This document shows, one piece after another, positions 1 to 11,150 of a stretch of 64,000 bases of DNA. The position numbers and the translations under genes were made by a program. Source of the stretch: Prorocentrum cordatum (taxonomy: Eukaryota; Sar; Dinophyceae; Prorocentrales; Prorocentraceae); the NCBI GenBank assembly GCA_963575745.1, contig CAUYUJ010014347.1:222009-286008 (forward strand), given 5' to 3'. Each line of letters opens with the position of its first letter. Within the stretch, counting starts at the first letter, position 1. The notes beneath the pieces are model-generated. The model made no database searches and was not told the origin of the DNA. It saw nothing but the letters and a program-made list of their open reading frames with translations.

Positions 1-1
1 G

Positions 2-1400
2 CGGACCTACACGAACAATGGGGATCCAGCACCACTAGAAGTGTTCCGCAAGAGGCTCTGCTACGAGGCGTCGGTCTACGCCCGCGCTGAAGACAGCTGG
101 TTTAGCGCAGTGGCAGCCCTGGCGGGCGCCTGCCAGCTCAGCCGCACCACCGGCTGCCTCGGCATCGCGCACGACGCCGCAAGGCTTTTCATCGCCCACA
201 CTAGGGACACGTTCAGACACCAGCTGAGTACCGACCGCAATCAGTACTTCCACGACCTCGGTAGCAAATTGGCGGACAGCAGAACAGCAAGAGACGCCAG
301 GACCGAGAAGCAGCTGACCAAGAAGATTCTGATCCACGGCGGCCGCAAATTCAAATACGTCAGTGCGCTACCCACCATGCAGCAGCCCGACGGTACCATC
401 ATGGGCAGCCAGAGCGAGATCAGCCGCGCCACGCTGCAGCACTTCGCCAAGTTCGAGTCAGCAGACATCAGGGATAAGTACGACCTCGCGGACCGCTACA
501 ACTGCAGCCGTACCCGCAGATCACCACCTGACGAGTTTTCGCAGCACCTGCACATGACACTCAACGACCTGGTGGAGAGCTTCGCGGACGGCAAGAAGGG
601 CCGAGCAGGAGGGCCCGATGGCAACCTGGACGACATCCTCAAGCTCGCGCCCGAGGAGACGGCCCGCCACTGGTATCCGGTCGTCCTGAAGACGATCTTG
701 CGGGGCCGCGAACCAATCCAATTCAAGGCAGGTATTGCAGTGAAGCTTTACAAGGGCAGCGGCACGAGGGCCCTGCTGGAGTACTACAGGTCGATCCTCC
801 TCAACAATACGGTGGCCAAGCACTACCACAAGTGGCCCCGCTCAACGACGCTGAGGGTCTGCAGCTGCCTGCTGAGAGTCACCCAGCATGGCGGCATCCC
901 GAAGAAGTCAGGTGCGTACTCCACCCACACCATCAAAGCGTTCTTCGGGATCTGCAGGCGAATGCCTCTCAGCTCCGTCGGCATCCTGTTGGACCTCCGA
1001 CAGGCCTTCTACTCTGTCATTCGCGAGTTCGTGCTGGGGCGGGAGGGTGAGAAGCCCTGGCTTCAAAAGGCGATGGCAGGAGGCGACCCACCTGAATGGC
1101 TCATGCCCGCCATCCAGCAGTTGATCTCGGCACCAGGCTACTTAGCGCTCAACGACGTAGACGAGAACCTACGATTTCAGGTTGAAGAAGCACACGACAT
1201 GACATTCTTCGAAGCACGGGGAGATGAGCTTTGCGCGGAGAGCCGCAAGGGCACACGCCCAGGCAACGGCTTGGCCGACCTCATCTTCAACATCAGCTTC
1301 GCGCACGCCCTGGGGCCGCTGGAGCAGGAGCTACACTCGAGAGTATTCATTGCAGCTACCACCAGCGGGAGATCAAGCCATTACCACTACAGGCCAGCTC
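2..1400 (+). pseudogene. LINE reverse transcriptase, N-terminal and palm part
   Basis: This would copy element RNA into DNA at a nicked target. The frame is open from position 2 with no start codon, so it is the continuation of a longer polyprotein. Visible RT features are KKGRAGGPDG (near 595-625), the finger region with YRSILLNN (near 785-815), motif A GILLDLRQAFYSV with its catalytic Asp (near 980-1020) and motif B GTRPGNGLAD (near 1252-1280). Motif C is in another frame: the reading frame shifts between about 1340 and 1410, and continuing in this frame ends at 1474. An endonuclease domain, if present, lies outside the window. RT assignment is secure; the subfamily is not. Confidence 0.85.
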
Positions 1401-3599
1401 CGAGGTCACGAAGGGACCCTGCCAGAAGTCTCCTTCATGGACGATACGACATTCCTGTGCGTACTCAGGGATAACACGAAAATCGAGAGCAGCATCTTTG
1501 ATATATTGTCCATCATTGCGAGGAGACTCAAGATCTTCGGGCACGACTTACACCCCAAGAAGACCAAAGTTCTGTTGCATATAGACGGGCACGCCAAACA
1601 ACATATCAAGGCGAGGATCTTCAAGACAAGCCCCATCACATTGCATCGCGAGGATTGCCAGCTGCTGACCAGCATTGATGCCACCACAGCTGAGGTCACG
1701 TCTCAGGGACTCACATTGGGCAATATTGTGGCAAGTGACGGCGGTGAGGGACCGAACCTTATGAGACGCATCATCGATCACAGATCTGCAGAGGGGCCCT
1801 TGAAGAAGTCCATCTTCCGTCTGCCGCACATCGACCTCAAAGCCAAGATGCTGTACCTCACGGCACTGGCGCAGAGCAAACTGACCTACGACTGCGAAGT
1901 ATGGGGGCCGCTGACAGTACAACAGAAGCAGATGCTGCAGAGCAGACACATGGCGAGCCTTCGAGCCGCCGCGCGGCAGCAGCGACATGGTGCGGGGCAC
2001 GTACATACCTTGGACGACGAAATATATTTGATATGCGACGAAGTACCGATCCACATGTATCTGCGCCGACGGCGCCTGATGTACCTGGTCAGAATGGTGC
2101 ATGCGGACGCGCCCTTCCTCCACCGCCTCATCGACGACATCTGGGAGGACAGTAAAGCCTGGAATATACTTATCGTCGAGGATCTGGATTGGATAAGAAG
2201 ATTCCTACTAGACGACGAGGACATTGGCTGCGACATCAGGGGCCTGGTACGATGGTTACGAACACAGCAAGAGCAAGCCGCACAAGCCATGATTACGCGT
2301 GCATGGCTCAGGTACAAGTCATGGCAGCACGACATATATCGACATCGGATATGGCAGAGGCAGTTGCACCGGCTAGCGCAAGACTTTGGCCTGACCACGC
2401 CCAACTTCGACGGACGGCCACCTGCGCAACACAGTGGCTACATATGCTATGAGTGTGGCAAGATCCTAAAAACTCGGGGAGCATGGAAGCGCCACCGCAC
2501 CATGGAGCACATCGGCTATGACCTCCCCGAACTACTCGCCCGTTCGACAACCTGCCCTGGGTGCGGGAAGGACTTCATCACGCGATCGCGCATACTCAAG
2601 CACCTGAGAAGGTGCCCCAGGTGCCTGGCTGTACTCCAAGCAAATGAAGTGCCAATGGATTTGCAGGAGGCAGCCGAACGCCGTGAAGAAGAACGAGGGG
2701 CTGTGGCGTCGAGGAAGGCAATGGGTCATGGAGCTACTGAGGCGTTGGTGCCTGCGCAACAGGTCATACACATCAAGCTCGCCGACCACATCGAACAACA
2801 TCAGCTCCAGCTCTCGCCTGCGCCGCCCACAGCAGCGGCCCCTCAAGCAGTGGCGCCACCAGTAAGGACATTCACACCGTGCAGGCCCATGGTTACTACT
2901 GCTATGTTTCTGCTGCACTTTTTTTCAGGCACACGCCGAGCGGAGGATTCCCAGCACCACTTCGAGATGAACATTCGGGAATGCAATTTGGTAGTATTAT
3001 CAATCGACGTGCAGATAGACCCCGACAAAGGAGACCTGACGAAGCCAGACGTCGTCGAGTTTTGGTGCGCGGCGATACGTCAGGGCAGAATCTTCGGCAT
3101 TGTAGCTGGCCCCCCCTGCGAGACGTGGTGCTCATCGCGCTGGCATGCCGCCGAGGGAAAAGCTCCACGCCCATTGCGTACACGCGACTTCCCCTGGGGC
3201 ATACAAGCAGCCAACCAAGCGGAGCTCCAACAGCTAGCACTAGCCAACGAGCTATACAGGACAGCTCTACTACTCATCACCACTGGCTTGCAGTACAATG
3301 TATCCGCTGTGCTCGAGCATCCTGCTCCAGCTACATGGTGTCCTCAAGCGCCGAGCAGCTGGCAGCGAGCGGAGACGCTTTGGCTGCTGGAGCAGACGAA
3401 CGTCGAACTACACAACATCGACCAGTGCCAGTTTGGGCAGGCCGCGCGAAAGCCAACATGTCTGATGGCGGTGCACCTCAGCGAACTCACACAAGAACTT
3501 GGGGCAGTACCTGGGGGGCAGCGGTGCCGGCATAATGGACGCGACAGAGCTTGCGGACGAGACGGCCAGGGCGGCTGGAGGACCGCCCCCCTCAAATAA
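1400..3599 (+). pseudogene. LINE polyprotein C-terminal part: RT motif C, zinc fingers, methyltransferase-like
   Basis: This continues the upstream RT after a frameshift. It opens with RT motif C in the form FMDDTTFL (near 1435-1460), a variant of the usual YADD with both Asp present. At about 2440-2520 is a C2H2 finger (CYECG...H-x4-H) and at about 2550-2625 a second finger of C2HC type (CPGCG...H-x3-C). After a Pro/Ala linker, a methyltransferase-like domain starts near 2910: LHFFSG (motif I), VAGPPCETW (motif IV, near 3100-3125), AVLEHPAP (motif VI-like, near 3310-3335) and CQFGQAARKPT (near 3427-3460). The frame ends at a TAA (3597-3599) that cuts the domain short. The RT and zinc-finger calls are strong. 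The methyltransferase call rests on motif order and spacing. Confidence 0.8.
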
Positions 3600-3791
3600 T
3601 ATCTCTCAAAGTTGCGCAAGGCAATGGCAACGGCCTTCGCAGCCCACTGGGGGCAGCTCGCTGACGAAGAGACATTGTGGGCCGAAACGGATGAACGCTA
3701 TCACAGGTTTTATGCCCCCCTGGACTATTACATCGAGCCAGAGCAGCTGGGCCACGACTGTCACAGGACATGGGATACCCACCGGCGCTAG
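3600..3791 (+). pseudogene. methyltransferase-like C-terminus beyond a premature stop
   Basis: The frame of the LINE polyprotein stays open for 63 more codons after the TAA at 3597-3599. It reads YLSKLRKAMATAFAAHWGQL and then an acidic, aromatic-rich tail, ending at TAG 3789-3791. The composition is protein-like and joins smoothly to the TAPLK residues before the stop, so the TAA is best read as a one-codon lesion in an originally longer domain. Stop readthrough is an alternative that sequence alone cannot exclude. Confidence 0.6.
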
Positions 3792-5630
3792 CAGTTGGCA
3801 CTGCAGCGCGCGGTACTACGACTGCCTGCACATATATTTGGGATAAATTGTTGTCTGTATTATTTCGTTCTTGCCAGTCCACGGGGCGGACCATCCGATT
3901 GCAGATTGGTGCGCAGATTATTGGCAGCTTACAGATTGGATTGCAGTTTGTATTACAGAATGGTGTACAGATTGGCAATATTGCAGAGTGGCAGCAGGCG
4001 AGAGAGGGTCAGCGTACCCACTGCATGTACTCAAACTGGGAGTGACCTGAGAGGATATTTGTTCATCAGCATGGCTGCGTCATGGACTGCGATTGCGTGC
4101 CATTCTCGAGGGGGGGGGGGGGGCCGAAGCGCCCATGCGGGTGGGCACGATCCCTCAATGGCGACGGAGCGTGCCCCCTCCTCGAGTATTTCTATTGGAT
4201 CTTTATTGGCTTTTCTTTCAACTTTGGCATCTGCTTTTTATGAGTCTCTAGCGCCCTGGGTAAGGGCAGCATAGCGCCCAGGCCCCACCGTATATGTTTC
4301 GACATCTCTGGACATCTCTTCGCAGGCGGGCAGCAAGACCGTCGAGAGTACCCAGGCCCGCGCAACTACATTGCAAGCAGGTCAAGCAGTATCAGCGAGC
4401 AGCATGTGGGAGCCGAGCATCCCAGTCCAATGCAGCGTGGAGTCAAGCACCATCATGTCGACCAGTACGTTTGGGTCAAGCACATCATGTGGTGGTGCTA
4501 CTGAGACAAGTATGACTACGGGCCCTATGCTGCACTATTTCGAACATCACAGGCATGGGCACGGTCACAGTTGGATGCGGCAGTACATTCGTGGCAAAGA
4601 GCTTTCTCGGCGACAAGCGCTACGGCGTCATGGCTTCAGTCCTGAGGAAGCCCCGAATGCGTGGGAAGACCTCAGGCAGCGTCGCCAAGTTTTGCTTAGG
4701 ACGCAAGTCCTGGGGAAGCCCCGAATGCGAGGGAACGCCCCAGGCACAGGTCGCTACGTTTTGCTGTGGGTATCCTGGCGGTGACTGGTTACATACAACT
4801 CGGAGGACACCAGCTGGCTGGAAGCGGGCGATCCACACGACGCCGCCGCACTACTGTCGGACACTGGCATCATGCCCAGCACGGCCCTGCACACCTTTTG
4901 TCAAGTCAACGCTTCGGGACGGGCTCGAAGGGCGGGGGGGAAGGACGAGTACTTCCCGCGCCCACCAGGGGGGATGGTGAGGGGCAGGGGGGGGGGGGGG
5001 GGTAGGACGGCCACTACCTGCGCCCCCGCGGTCCGCCCTAGCTCGCCACCCCCACCATTCCCATGGAGAAGGAGGAGCTACCCGAGCGCCCGAGGGCGAA
5101 GCACAGGACAGCCGAGCATCCCACTCCGACGATAATAAGTACCAGGCCTGGGGTTCGCCCCCACCGAGGGCACTGTGACCCCTAGCCATAGCGGGACGAG
5201 GTGGGACAGCCAAGACCCCCACTTGAAGTCGGTGCATGGAGGCCATGGACGCCCACGACCATCAACACAACACCAGCAACGAGCCGACCCCCCAACGACC
5301 CAACCAGCACGCTCCACAACCCACACTCAACCAACAAACAAACGACCGCCACATCACAACCACTCCTCTACATCAGCGCCTACCTGTACTGTAGCGTCGG
5401 GGGCGACATGACTGAGGGCATTGGAAATACCACGGCTGGTTACTATGATGACCAGCAGGACTGGACATGGCATACGCAGGAGTACCACCTCGACCAGCAC
5501 GACTGGGACGAGGTATGCAAGTTCGAGCACTACAGAGTCAAGCAGTACTGCAGGCTCGAGCACATCAGAGCCTACCAGAAGAGAAGGGACAGCTTGCCCC
5601 TCGGCGTGGGATACACAGCGCGAGGCGCCG
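3792..5630. other. no confident gene; short protein-like fragments
   Basis: After the LINE lie AGATTGG repeats (3900-3980) and two runs of 13 G (near 4110 and 4989). Several short open stretches have protein-like composition: 4371-4784, a stretch near 4785-4930 containing YNSEDTSWLEAGDPHD, 5236-5394 (53 codons, rich in His, Asn, Gln and Pro) and 5409-5580 (acidic, Tyr-rich). None matches a family I recognise. They may be remnants of another retroelement. Confidence 0.3.
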
Positions 5631-6194
5631 AAGGGTGCATCCCCGCCGCCCTCGCGCGGCATGCGAGGGGCCGAGGCCAGCTGGCCCTAGTCGGCAAGTT
5701 GATGAGAGAGCAGCCGCCAGTGCAGGCCTGCTGGAGCCCACGAGCGGCTCGGCGAGCCTCCACAGCGCGCTGCGCCGAAGGGTGGAGGTCGCCACCGCGG
5801 GGGGCAGCCAGTCACCCGAAGCAGCCCCCACGGCGGCTGGGCTCAGCGCGCCGCGCCGAAGGGAGCCCAGCCGCCACCGTGCGGCCGCCGGCCCACGAAG
5901 AGGCCGTCGGCCTGGCCGTGCGCCGTGCCGCGCTGCCTGACGCCCGCGGGCGCGGGCGCGCGCGGCGCCCGCCCAGGGGCCCTGACGGGCCCCTCTTTTT
6001 TCGGGAAACCCGGCCCCCTCCTCCCTCCTCCGAGGTTTAAGTCTGGTCCTTGGTCCTCCCTGCTCTCCTCGGGGTCGAGTTCCCGGGGCCGCTGTTCGAG
6101 TGCCCGCGCGGCCCTTGTGGGCCGCTGCGGCGCGCTCCGCGCCCGCGGGGCGCGCGACAAGACGCTGTGTAGCGAGAAACGTCAGAAACGTCAG

Positions 6195-6240
6195 AAGGAG
6201 GAGGAGGAGGAGGAGGAGGAGGAGGAGGAGGAGGAGGAGG
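6195..6240 (+). repeat. (GGA)n microsatellite
   Basis: An uninterrupted GGA run. It produces poly-Glu or poly-Leu in overlapping ORFs, so the long open frames across it on both strands are not evidence of genes. The flanking GC-rich DNA (5640-7130) holds no gene I can support. Confidence 0.95.
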
Positions 6241-7139
6241 GGGCCCGCCACCCTTGCCTCGTTATCCCTTTTTGGGGGCCCCCTGGGAGGCCCTCGTCGC
6301 CACCGTTGGATTCGCTTCGAAGTTCTGGCCAGAACGAGCCCCGGGAGAGGTCCGGGGCGTAGCGGTATCGGTGCCTTTTGGTCTCCCCATCCCTTTTTTC
6401 CCCTCCTTCCTGTCTTGCCCTCTTCCTGCCGCGGGTTAGTTTGCGTTTTCCGCTGCCTGGGCGGTCCCGAGGACTTCCAGACTGAGCGAAAGCCTGGGGG
6501 CACCTTGGGCCAGGGGCCTCTTTCGCAACCCCTGGCGTGTGTCCTCGCAATTCCGTCTTGTGCACTGGCATGCACTAGCGTTTGGCAATTTCCGAGAAGG
6601 CGCCGATTCAGCGTCGATCGGCGCCGAAATGGCGTCGAGTAGCATCGGTCAGCGTCAATCCGCAAGAGCCAGTAGATGGCATGGGAGGCCCCCGTGAGTT
6701 GCCACCGGAGGGTGTGTCGGCGGCGAGCGAGAGGGGAAAGTGAGGGAAACCGAAACGGAGATGGCCCCCCCAGAAGGCGGCGGGCGGCCCCGAGAAGCCC
6801 CCTGCGCCTCCGGGCAGGGAAGCCTTCTCCTTTTTCACTTGCGCCCAGGTCTCGCCGCCGACGGGGCGGGGGGGGCCTCGGCAGCCATGGACAGCGAGGA
6901 CGAGGATGGCCCCGGGGTGGACCTCTTCGTGGCCTCCCTGGGCGGCGGGCCCGCGGAGGCGGCGGCCGCTGCCGCCGCCGGGGCGGCGGAGGGGCCGGCC
7001 GCAGTGGAGCAGGCGCTGCCAGGGGCGTGGGCTGCACGCTGAGGGTGGCCGTTCGCCCGAGGGGCCTCTGGCGCGGGCACGTGAGCGACGTAAGGAGACG
7101 GGGTCCACTGCGCCGGCGTAGGCGCGTAGGCAGCCCGCG

Positions 7140-7225
7140 TAAGGTCGCGCGGGAGCGCCCTCGTTCCCACTGTAGCGAGCCGCGCTGGGTGCCCGCGTAA
7201 GCCACCGCGAAATGTCGCTGTGGGC
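7140..7225 (+). repeat. dispersed repeat R1, copy 1
   Basis: The block with AAGGTCGCGCG, GAGCGCCCTCGT, GCCGCGCTGG and AATGTCGCTGTG in order recurs at 44605-44695. The matches are in the same order and similarly spaced, with scattered substitutions. Confidence 0.7.
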
Positions 7226-7240
7226 ACTCAGGGCTCAAGG

Positions 7241-7340
7241 GACGGGGGTCAATGCAAACGGGGGTCAGCCAGAGCGCCGGATTCCTGCAGGATCATGCAG
7301 AGCCAGGGGGGTGGGTGCACTGACCCGGGCTAGGGTGCAG
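7241..7340 (+). repeat. dispersed repeat R2 (GGATCTTGCAGGAT family), copy 1
   Basis: It starts GGGGGTCAATGCAAACG and continues with GTCAGCCAGAGCGCC and several CAGGATC-type words. The same lead-in recurs near 30957 and 46335. A related tail (CAAGGCCTGACTGACCCGGG) lies at 7579-7610. Confidence 0.75.
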
Positions 7341-7384
7341 GATTCTGATTTTATGATGTGCCAACCTACTCTAGCCCTGCCCTG

Positions 7385-7520
7385 ACCACCAGAAATAATT
7401 TGGAGCACCAAGAACGCGCCGAAACTGGAGGGTTTTCACGCGTCACGCACTGAGAGGCGATGTTGGCTCGACACTGTTTCGATTCGTTTCTCTGGGTGCT
7501 CGAAATTATTTCTGGGATGT
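7385..7520. repeat. foldback (inverted) repeat R3, copy 1
   Basis: The arm at 7392-7409 (GAAATAATTTGGAGCACC) is complementary, with one mismatch, to 7495-7512 (GGTGCTCGAAATTATTTC). Pairing extends outward through CCACCA against TGGGATGTGG. A related, more diverged foldback lies at 30660-30795. It could be a small non-autonomous element or a structured RNA. No coding potential is seen. Confidence 0.7.
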
Positions 7521-7654
7521 GGTCTTGGGTACGATGGGAGCAACAGAGTCCTGATGCAGGACCCTACAGGATATTGCAAGATCCTACAAGGCCTGACTGA
7601 CCCGGGTCTGGATCGACTCGGGTCGGAGAATCCCCGAAGCACGCGAGGGTCCCC

Positions 7655-7715
7655 AGAGCTCGCCAGGGGCGGCGCCGGAGGCGCCGCCAGAGGGGCCCAG
7701 CGCAGATCCAAGAAA
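7655..7715. repeat. GGCGGCGCC hairpin, copy 1
   Basis: GGCGGCGCC-GGA-GGCGCCGCC is a perfect stem with a 3-nt loop, set between CTCGCCAGG and CCCAGCGCAGA. Related copies lie near 46893-46945 (plus) and 48610-48660 (minus). Recurrence with conserved flanks suggests a mobile-element end rather than chance GC richness. Confidence 0.6.
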
Positions 7716-7742
7716 TCCGCGCGGAGCGCCGACAGTTGTTAT

Positions 7743-7916
7743 GTTTACAGTGGGGGCCCATGCCAAGAAACACCCTGCTCGCCTTCAGGGTGCCCTCGGT
7801 TTCTGGGGCTCCGATGGTTTTGCGATGGAGAGCGTGACGTGCCCACACCAACAAAAAGCAATGGACGTCCTGGGGTCTCAGGGTTGGGTTTCTTGTGGGA
7901 GGTCTCTTGTGGCCGG
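7743..7916 (+). repeat. dispersed repeat R4, copy 1
   Basis: About 175 bp that recurs at 33655-33819 and 44752-44910. Shared words include CCCATGCCAAGAAA, GGACGTCCTGGGGTCTCAGG and TTGGGTTTCTTGTGG. There is no consistent open frame across the three copies, so it looks non-coding. Confidence 0.85.
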
Positions 7917-8890
7917 GCCCCTGCTGTATGTCTTGTTTCCTGTTTATCTCGTGGGGTCACTCGCGTCGCGCAGCCGAGTGGGGGTGAGTGGAGGGCAGCT
8001 GCCGCCCAACCCGCGCAGCTGCCGCAGTCTCTCGGCACCGCTCGGGCGTGTGCGTGTCTCGGCGAGGGCCGTCGCGGAGCACCCCTGGCCACGCCGCAGG
8101 CAGAGAGCTCACGAGGCCGAGCGAGGCGCGGGGAGCGGAGGTCCGAGCGGTGGCAAGACCTGGGCCTCCCGGATGGGATCGGAGCAGATGGGATCGGAGG
8201 ATCGCACCGCCTACGCTCCTCGGATGGTATCGGGGACTCGCACCGCGTCGCCGAAGTCGGCGACTCGTCGCAAACGCGGCGCGATCCTGCGACCCCATCT
8301 ACTCGGACCCCCCATCTGGGAGGCCGCTGGTTGTCGCCCGGCACGTGCAGCTGCTGGAAGGCGAGGGAGGATTTTGCGGAGTGCCGCGGGTGGAAGCTTG
8401 GGGGGTTCGAGCTACAGGTTCCAGGTGTTCGGGCGTTGTCGTCGGTTCTCCGCGGGTTTCCCGCTCTGTGGGCGCCTTCCAGCAGCGGCGCCTCGCCCAG
8501 AGCTTCCCAGGGATGCCCAGACCGTCTCGGACGGCCGCTGAAGATCCGAGCTCTGACCCGAAAGCGCAGGAGGGGAACAGAAACACAGGCTCAAAGAGTC
8601 GCCGATTTCCAGAAATACGATGAAAATATTGGAAGTGGAGGGGAAGACGAGAGACGAAGCGCCGTGCACGTCAAAGGTGCGTTGGCAAACAAGTGAAACA
8701 GCAAGTTCCGCTACCGGAGGCGCGGCTGCGAAACAAGAATACGCCGTGACAAAAACCGACAGCGACGACGAGGGGGAGGAGGAGGAAGGAGGAAAGAGCA
8801 CCGACAGGCTCACTGCTCACGCTGTTTCAGTCCATGTGAGCGGCTCTTCCACCACCCCGTAAGCAGAGACAGTCCACTCCATGTTCAGAC
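7917..8890. other. no confident gene; contains dispersed repeat R7
   Basis: Positions 8170-8330 (GATGGGATCGGAGCAGATGG and following) resemble 61568-61790. The rest is GC-rich with open frames on several strands that lack any recognisable domain. Confidence 0.45.
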
Positions 8891-8913
8891 AAACAATCCA
8901 TATCTGTTGAATG

Positions 8914-9456
8914 CTACAGCTGTGAACAATAGCGCCTTGCGACTCCGCGCCAGTCGCCAGGTCTGTGCCGCCATAGCTCCTGCAAGGCGTCTCGGCCACC
9001 AACCGTTGCACATACCAAGTCAAACACATTGCGCTTCCATGAACTCCTCGGTCTGCCTCGCCTCCAGGGCCCGAAAGGGCGGGCTAGGTTGAACGACCCT
9101 GGTTGGAATACCGTTCGTCGTGATACATTGTCGTCTGGGAGACAAGCGACCCTGCCCATCAGTTCGAGCTGCTTGCAAGCTGAACTGGAAGTCAAACGAT
9201 TCCTGCCACACCTCTCCAGCACGGCTGCGTTGGACACCCGGCTGAGATAGGAGTGAGGGATGCCAGCGATTGTTCGCAGGCACCGAGCTTGGAAGGCGTC
9301 CAGTCGCGATTTTTCTGCCTGGTTCAACCAGAGGGTGTGCAGGCAGTACATCAGCTTGGAAACGACACGGGCTTCAAACATCATGACATTCTTGGGCAGA
9401 CATATGTTTGTATGCCTCCACAGTCTGCACAGCGTATCGAAATCTCTCCGCGCCAT
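8914..9456 (-). pseudogene. LINE RT C-terminal (connection) region
   Basis: This 180-codon frame continues the RT after a gap of about 130 bp in which the frame is lost. It has the typical post-palm pattern of LINE proteins: a segment with MMFEARVVSKLMYCLHTLWL followed by LDAFQARCLRTIAGI. The end carries basic residues (WRRGRPRSSWKRNVFD). No RNase H or zinc knuckle is visible. It ends at a stop near 8914. Confidence 0.75.
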
Positions 9457-9590
9457 GCCGATGCGCCGACGGAGTTCTGCTCCGCTCCCTCAGTCTGCGT
9501 GGAGCAGCGCCCCCAGATACACCACGTTATCCTTCTGGGTGGTCGGTTGACCGTCAGGGCGGAAGAACTGTGTCTGGCAGCGAACTGGCA

Positions 9591-10298
9591 TTACCTCTGG
9601 CTTGCCCCATTTAAAATATTACCGTAATTGGTGCCGGCCTCTCTGATGCTTTCCATGAGATTGCGGACGTACTTTTCTGTCACATCCACAATCAATGTGT
9701 CATCGGCATAGATCAACTCGCTCAGGTGCAGCCGGCTATCTTGATGAATGCCTCTGCCGCGCATGCCGCGCGTCGCGTCGAACATCATCACGGTCATCAC
9801 GATCGAGAAGAGAAAGGCCGACAGCGGGCATCCTTGTGATATCCCGACCGCTTGCGGCCTTGAGTCGGACATGGACCCCGCGTCCCGTACGCAGAAGCTC
9901 CGGTTAGTGTATATGGCATTGACCGCCGATGCAAACTTCTCGGGCGCACCGAAGCGGACGAGCGCCTGCACCAAGCCATCGGGAGGCACGCTGTCGAATG
10001 CCTTAGCCCAGTCAAGCGCGAGGAGAATCAGTTTGCCTGCTTCGGAGTCCCACGTGTCCTCGATCAAGCAAATTGCGATGAACAGAGCGTCTGTTGTTCC
10101 CTGGCCAGATCGGGAGCCGAATTGAGTGTTACATAGGCGTTCTTCGGCGCCTGCCATTTTCAGTCGCGACAACAATATCATTGCATACAACTTGTACCCA
10201 AGTGGCAGAAGGGATATGGGTCGGTAATTTGCGCAATCCGAACAATCGCCTCTCTTGAATATTGCCGAATAGACCGCCTCGTGCCAGGCTTCGGTCAC
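9591..10298 (-). pseudogene. LINE reverse transcriptase palm domain
   Basis: This is the 235-codon core of a non-LTR RT. It contains, in order, FKRGD-x7-NYRPISLL, motif A LLALDWAKAFDSV, motif B GISQGCPLSAFLF and motif C ELIYADDTLIVD. All three catalytic Asp are present. The frame starts without an ATG and continues a few dozen codons upstream in broken form. It ends at a stop near 9591, short of a full RT, and the following region is in another frame, so this copy is not functional as it stands. Confidence 0.88.
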
Positions 10299-10359
10299 GT
10301 CTGCTTCCAGCCAACACCGCTTCCAAGACGAACATCCAGGAAATATCGAGCATGTGGGA

Positions 10360-11150
10360 AGCCTGGGATCTGTGTCTATTTCTTAGCGTACCCCTTCAAG
10401 AGACCCCCCCCTCCCCCCCCCGCGTCGTGAACAAGCAGCACGGCGACCGGTTCTCAGTAGGGATCGGGCTCTGGAGGCCCTCGCGGGCCGTCAGCAGAGC
10501 AACTCGGGGGATTCCAGCTCTGGGGAGACCGTCCAGATTTCCTGGGGTCCCCGGGATCGGGCCGCACGAAAGGGTAGGATAGGAGAAGGAAAGTTACGAA
10601 TTCTGCTGCATGCAGACGGTTCCCGCCCCGACGCCGGGCCCGCTCCTCAATGCATGGGCGCCTCCCAGAGCCAGGAGGGGCCAGGAAAGCCAGCTACGTT
10701 TGTTGATTCTCTACCCTGCCCTCGGCTATCCTACCTTGTCGTCCCCCCCACGACAGGACGGCGGACTCGTGGGTCCTCCTTGAAACCTTGAGGTCTGCTG
10801 ATGACCAGGGCCCGCGGGAGCCCCCTTCCGTCGGCTAGAGGCCAGGCGATAGAGGCAGTGAAAGGTGCGCGGGAGTATTGGACCAATGGAGGCCTTCGCC
10901 GCCTGAAATTCGGGTCCGTTGTGCCGCTCGTCCTTCAAGGGGAGCGCTTCGCGCAGAGCAGCGGAATCCTGGTGGGGACTGACGAGGCGAGGACACATCT
11001 GCGTTTCCCCTGCTAAGCTTCTCCTGCTCCTCCTCCTTCCCTCCTGTGCCTTATGTCTTCTCTTCCTCGTCCTCCTCCACGCTTTGTTCCCGAGAAGTAT
11101 TTCCATGACGTGACGGTAGAAACTCCTGTCTCGCTTATGGTGTTGAAAAG
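10360..11150. other. no gene seen
   Basis: GC-rich sequence with a CCCCCCCTCC tract near 10405. Open frames are short and featureless. Confidence 0.4.

Larger units (their letters stand above)
1..3791 (+). mobile_element. LINE-type retrotransposon, 5' end outside window
   Basis: The block encodes, in order, an RT domain (to about 1.9 kb), a spacer, two zinc fingers (about 2440-2625) and a methyltransferase-like domain (about 2900-3791), all on the plus strand. The coding frame is already open at position 2, so the element begins upstream of the window. It is interrupted by a frameshift between about 1340 and 1410 and by one TAA at 3597-3599. An AGATTGG-rich stretch at 3900-3980 may be its 3' UTR. 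No poly(A) tail or target-site duplication could be recognised. RT, then zinc fingers, then methyltransferase is an unusual order for a LINE. Confidence 0.85.
8914..10350 (-). mobile_element. LINE retrotransposon fragment, minus strand
   Basis: Two minus-strand coding blocks, an RT (9591-10298) and its C-terminal extension (8914-9456), sit in the normal order but in different frames. Protein similarity seems to fade upstream of about 10350, consistent with the 5' truncation usual for LINEs. The RT type (YADD motif, QGCPLS motif B) differs clearly from the element at the start of the window. No poly(A) or target-site duplication was found. Confidence 0.85.

Noticed and set aside
5565-7238. 557-codon minus ORF as a gene
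   Set aside because: It runs through a GGA microsatellite (poly-Leu) in very GC-rich DNA, with equally long frames on the other strand and no domain.
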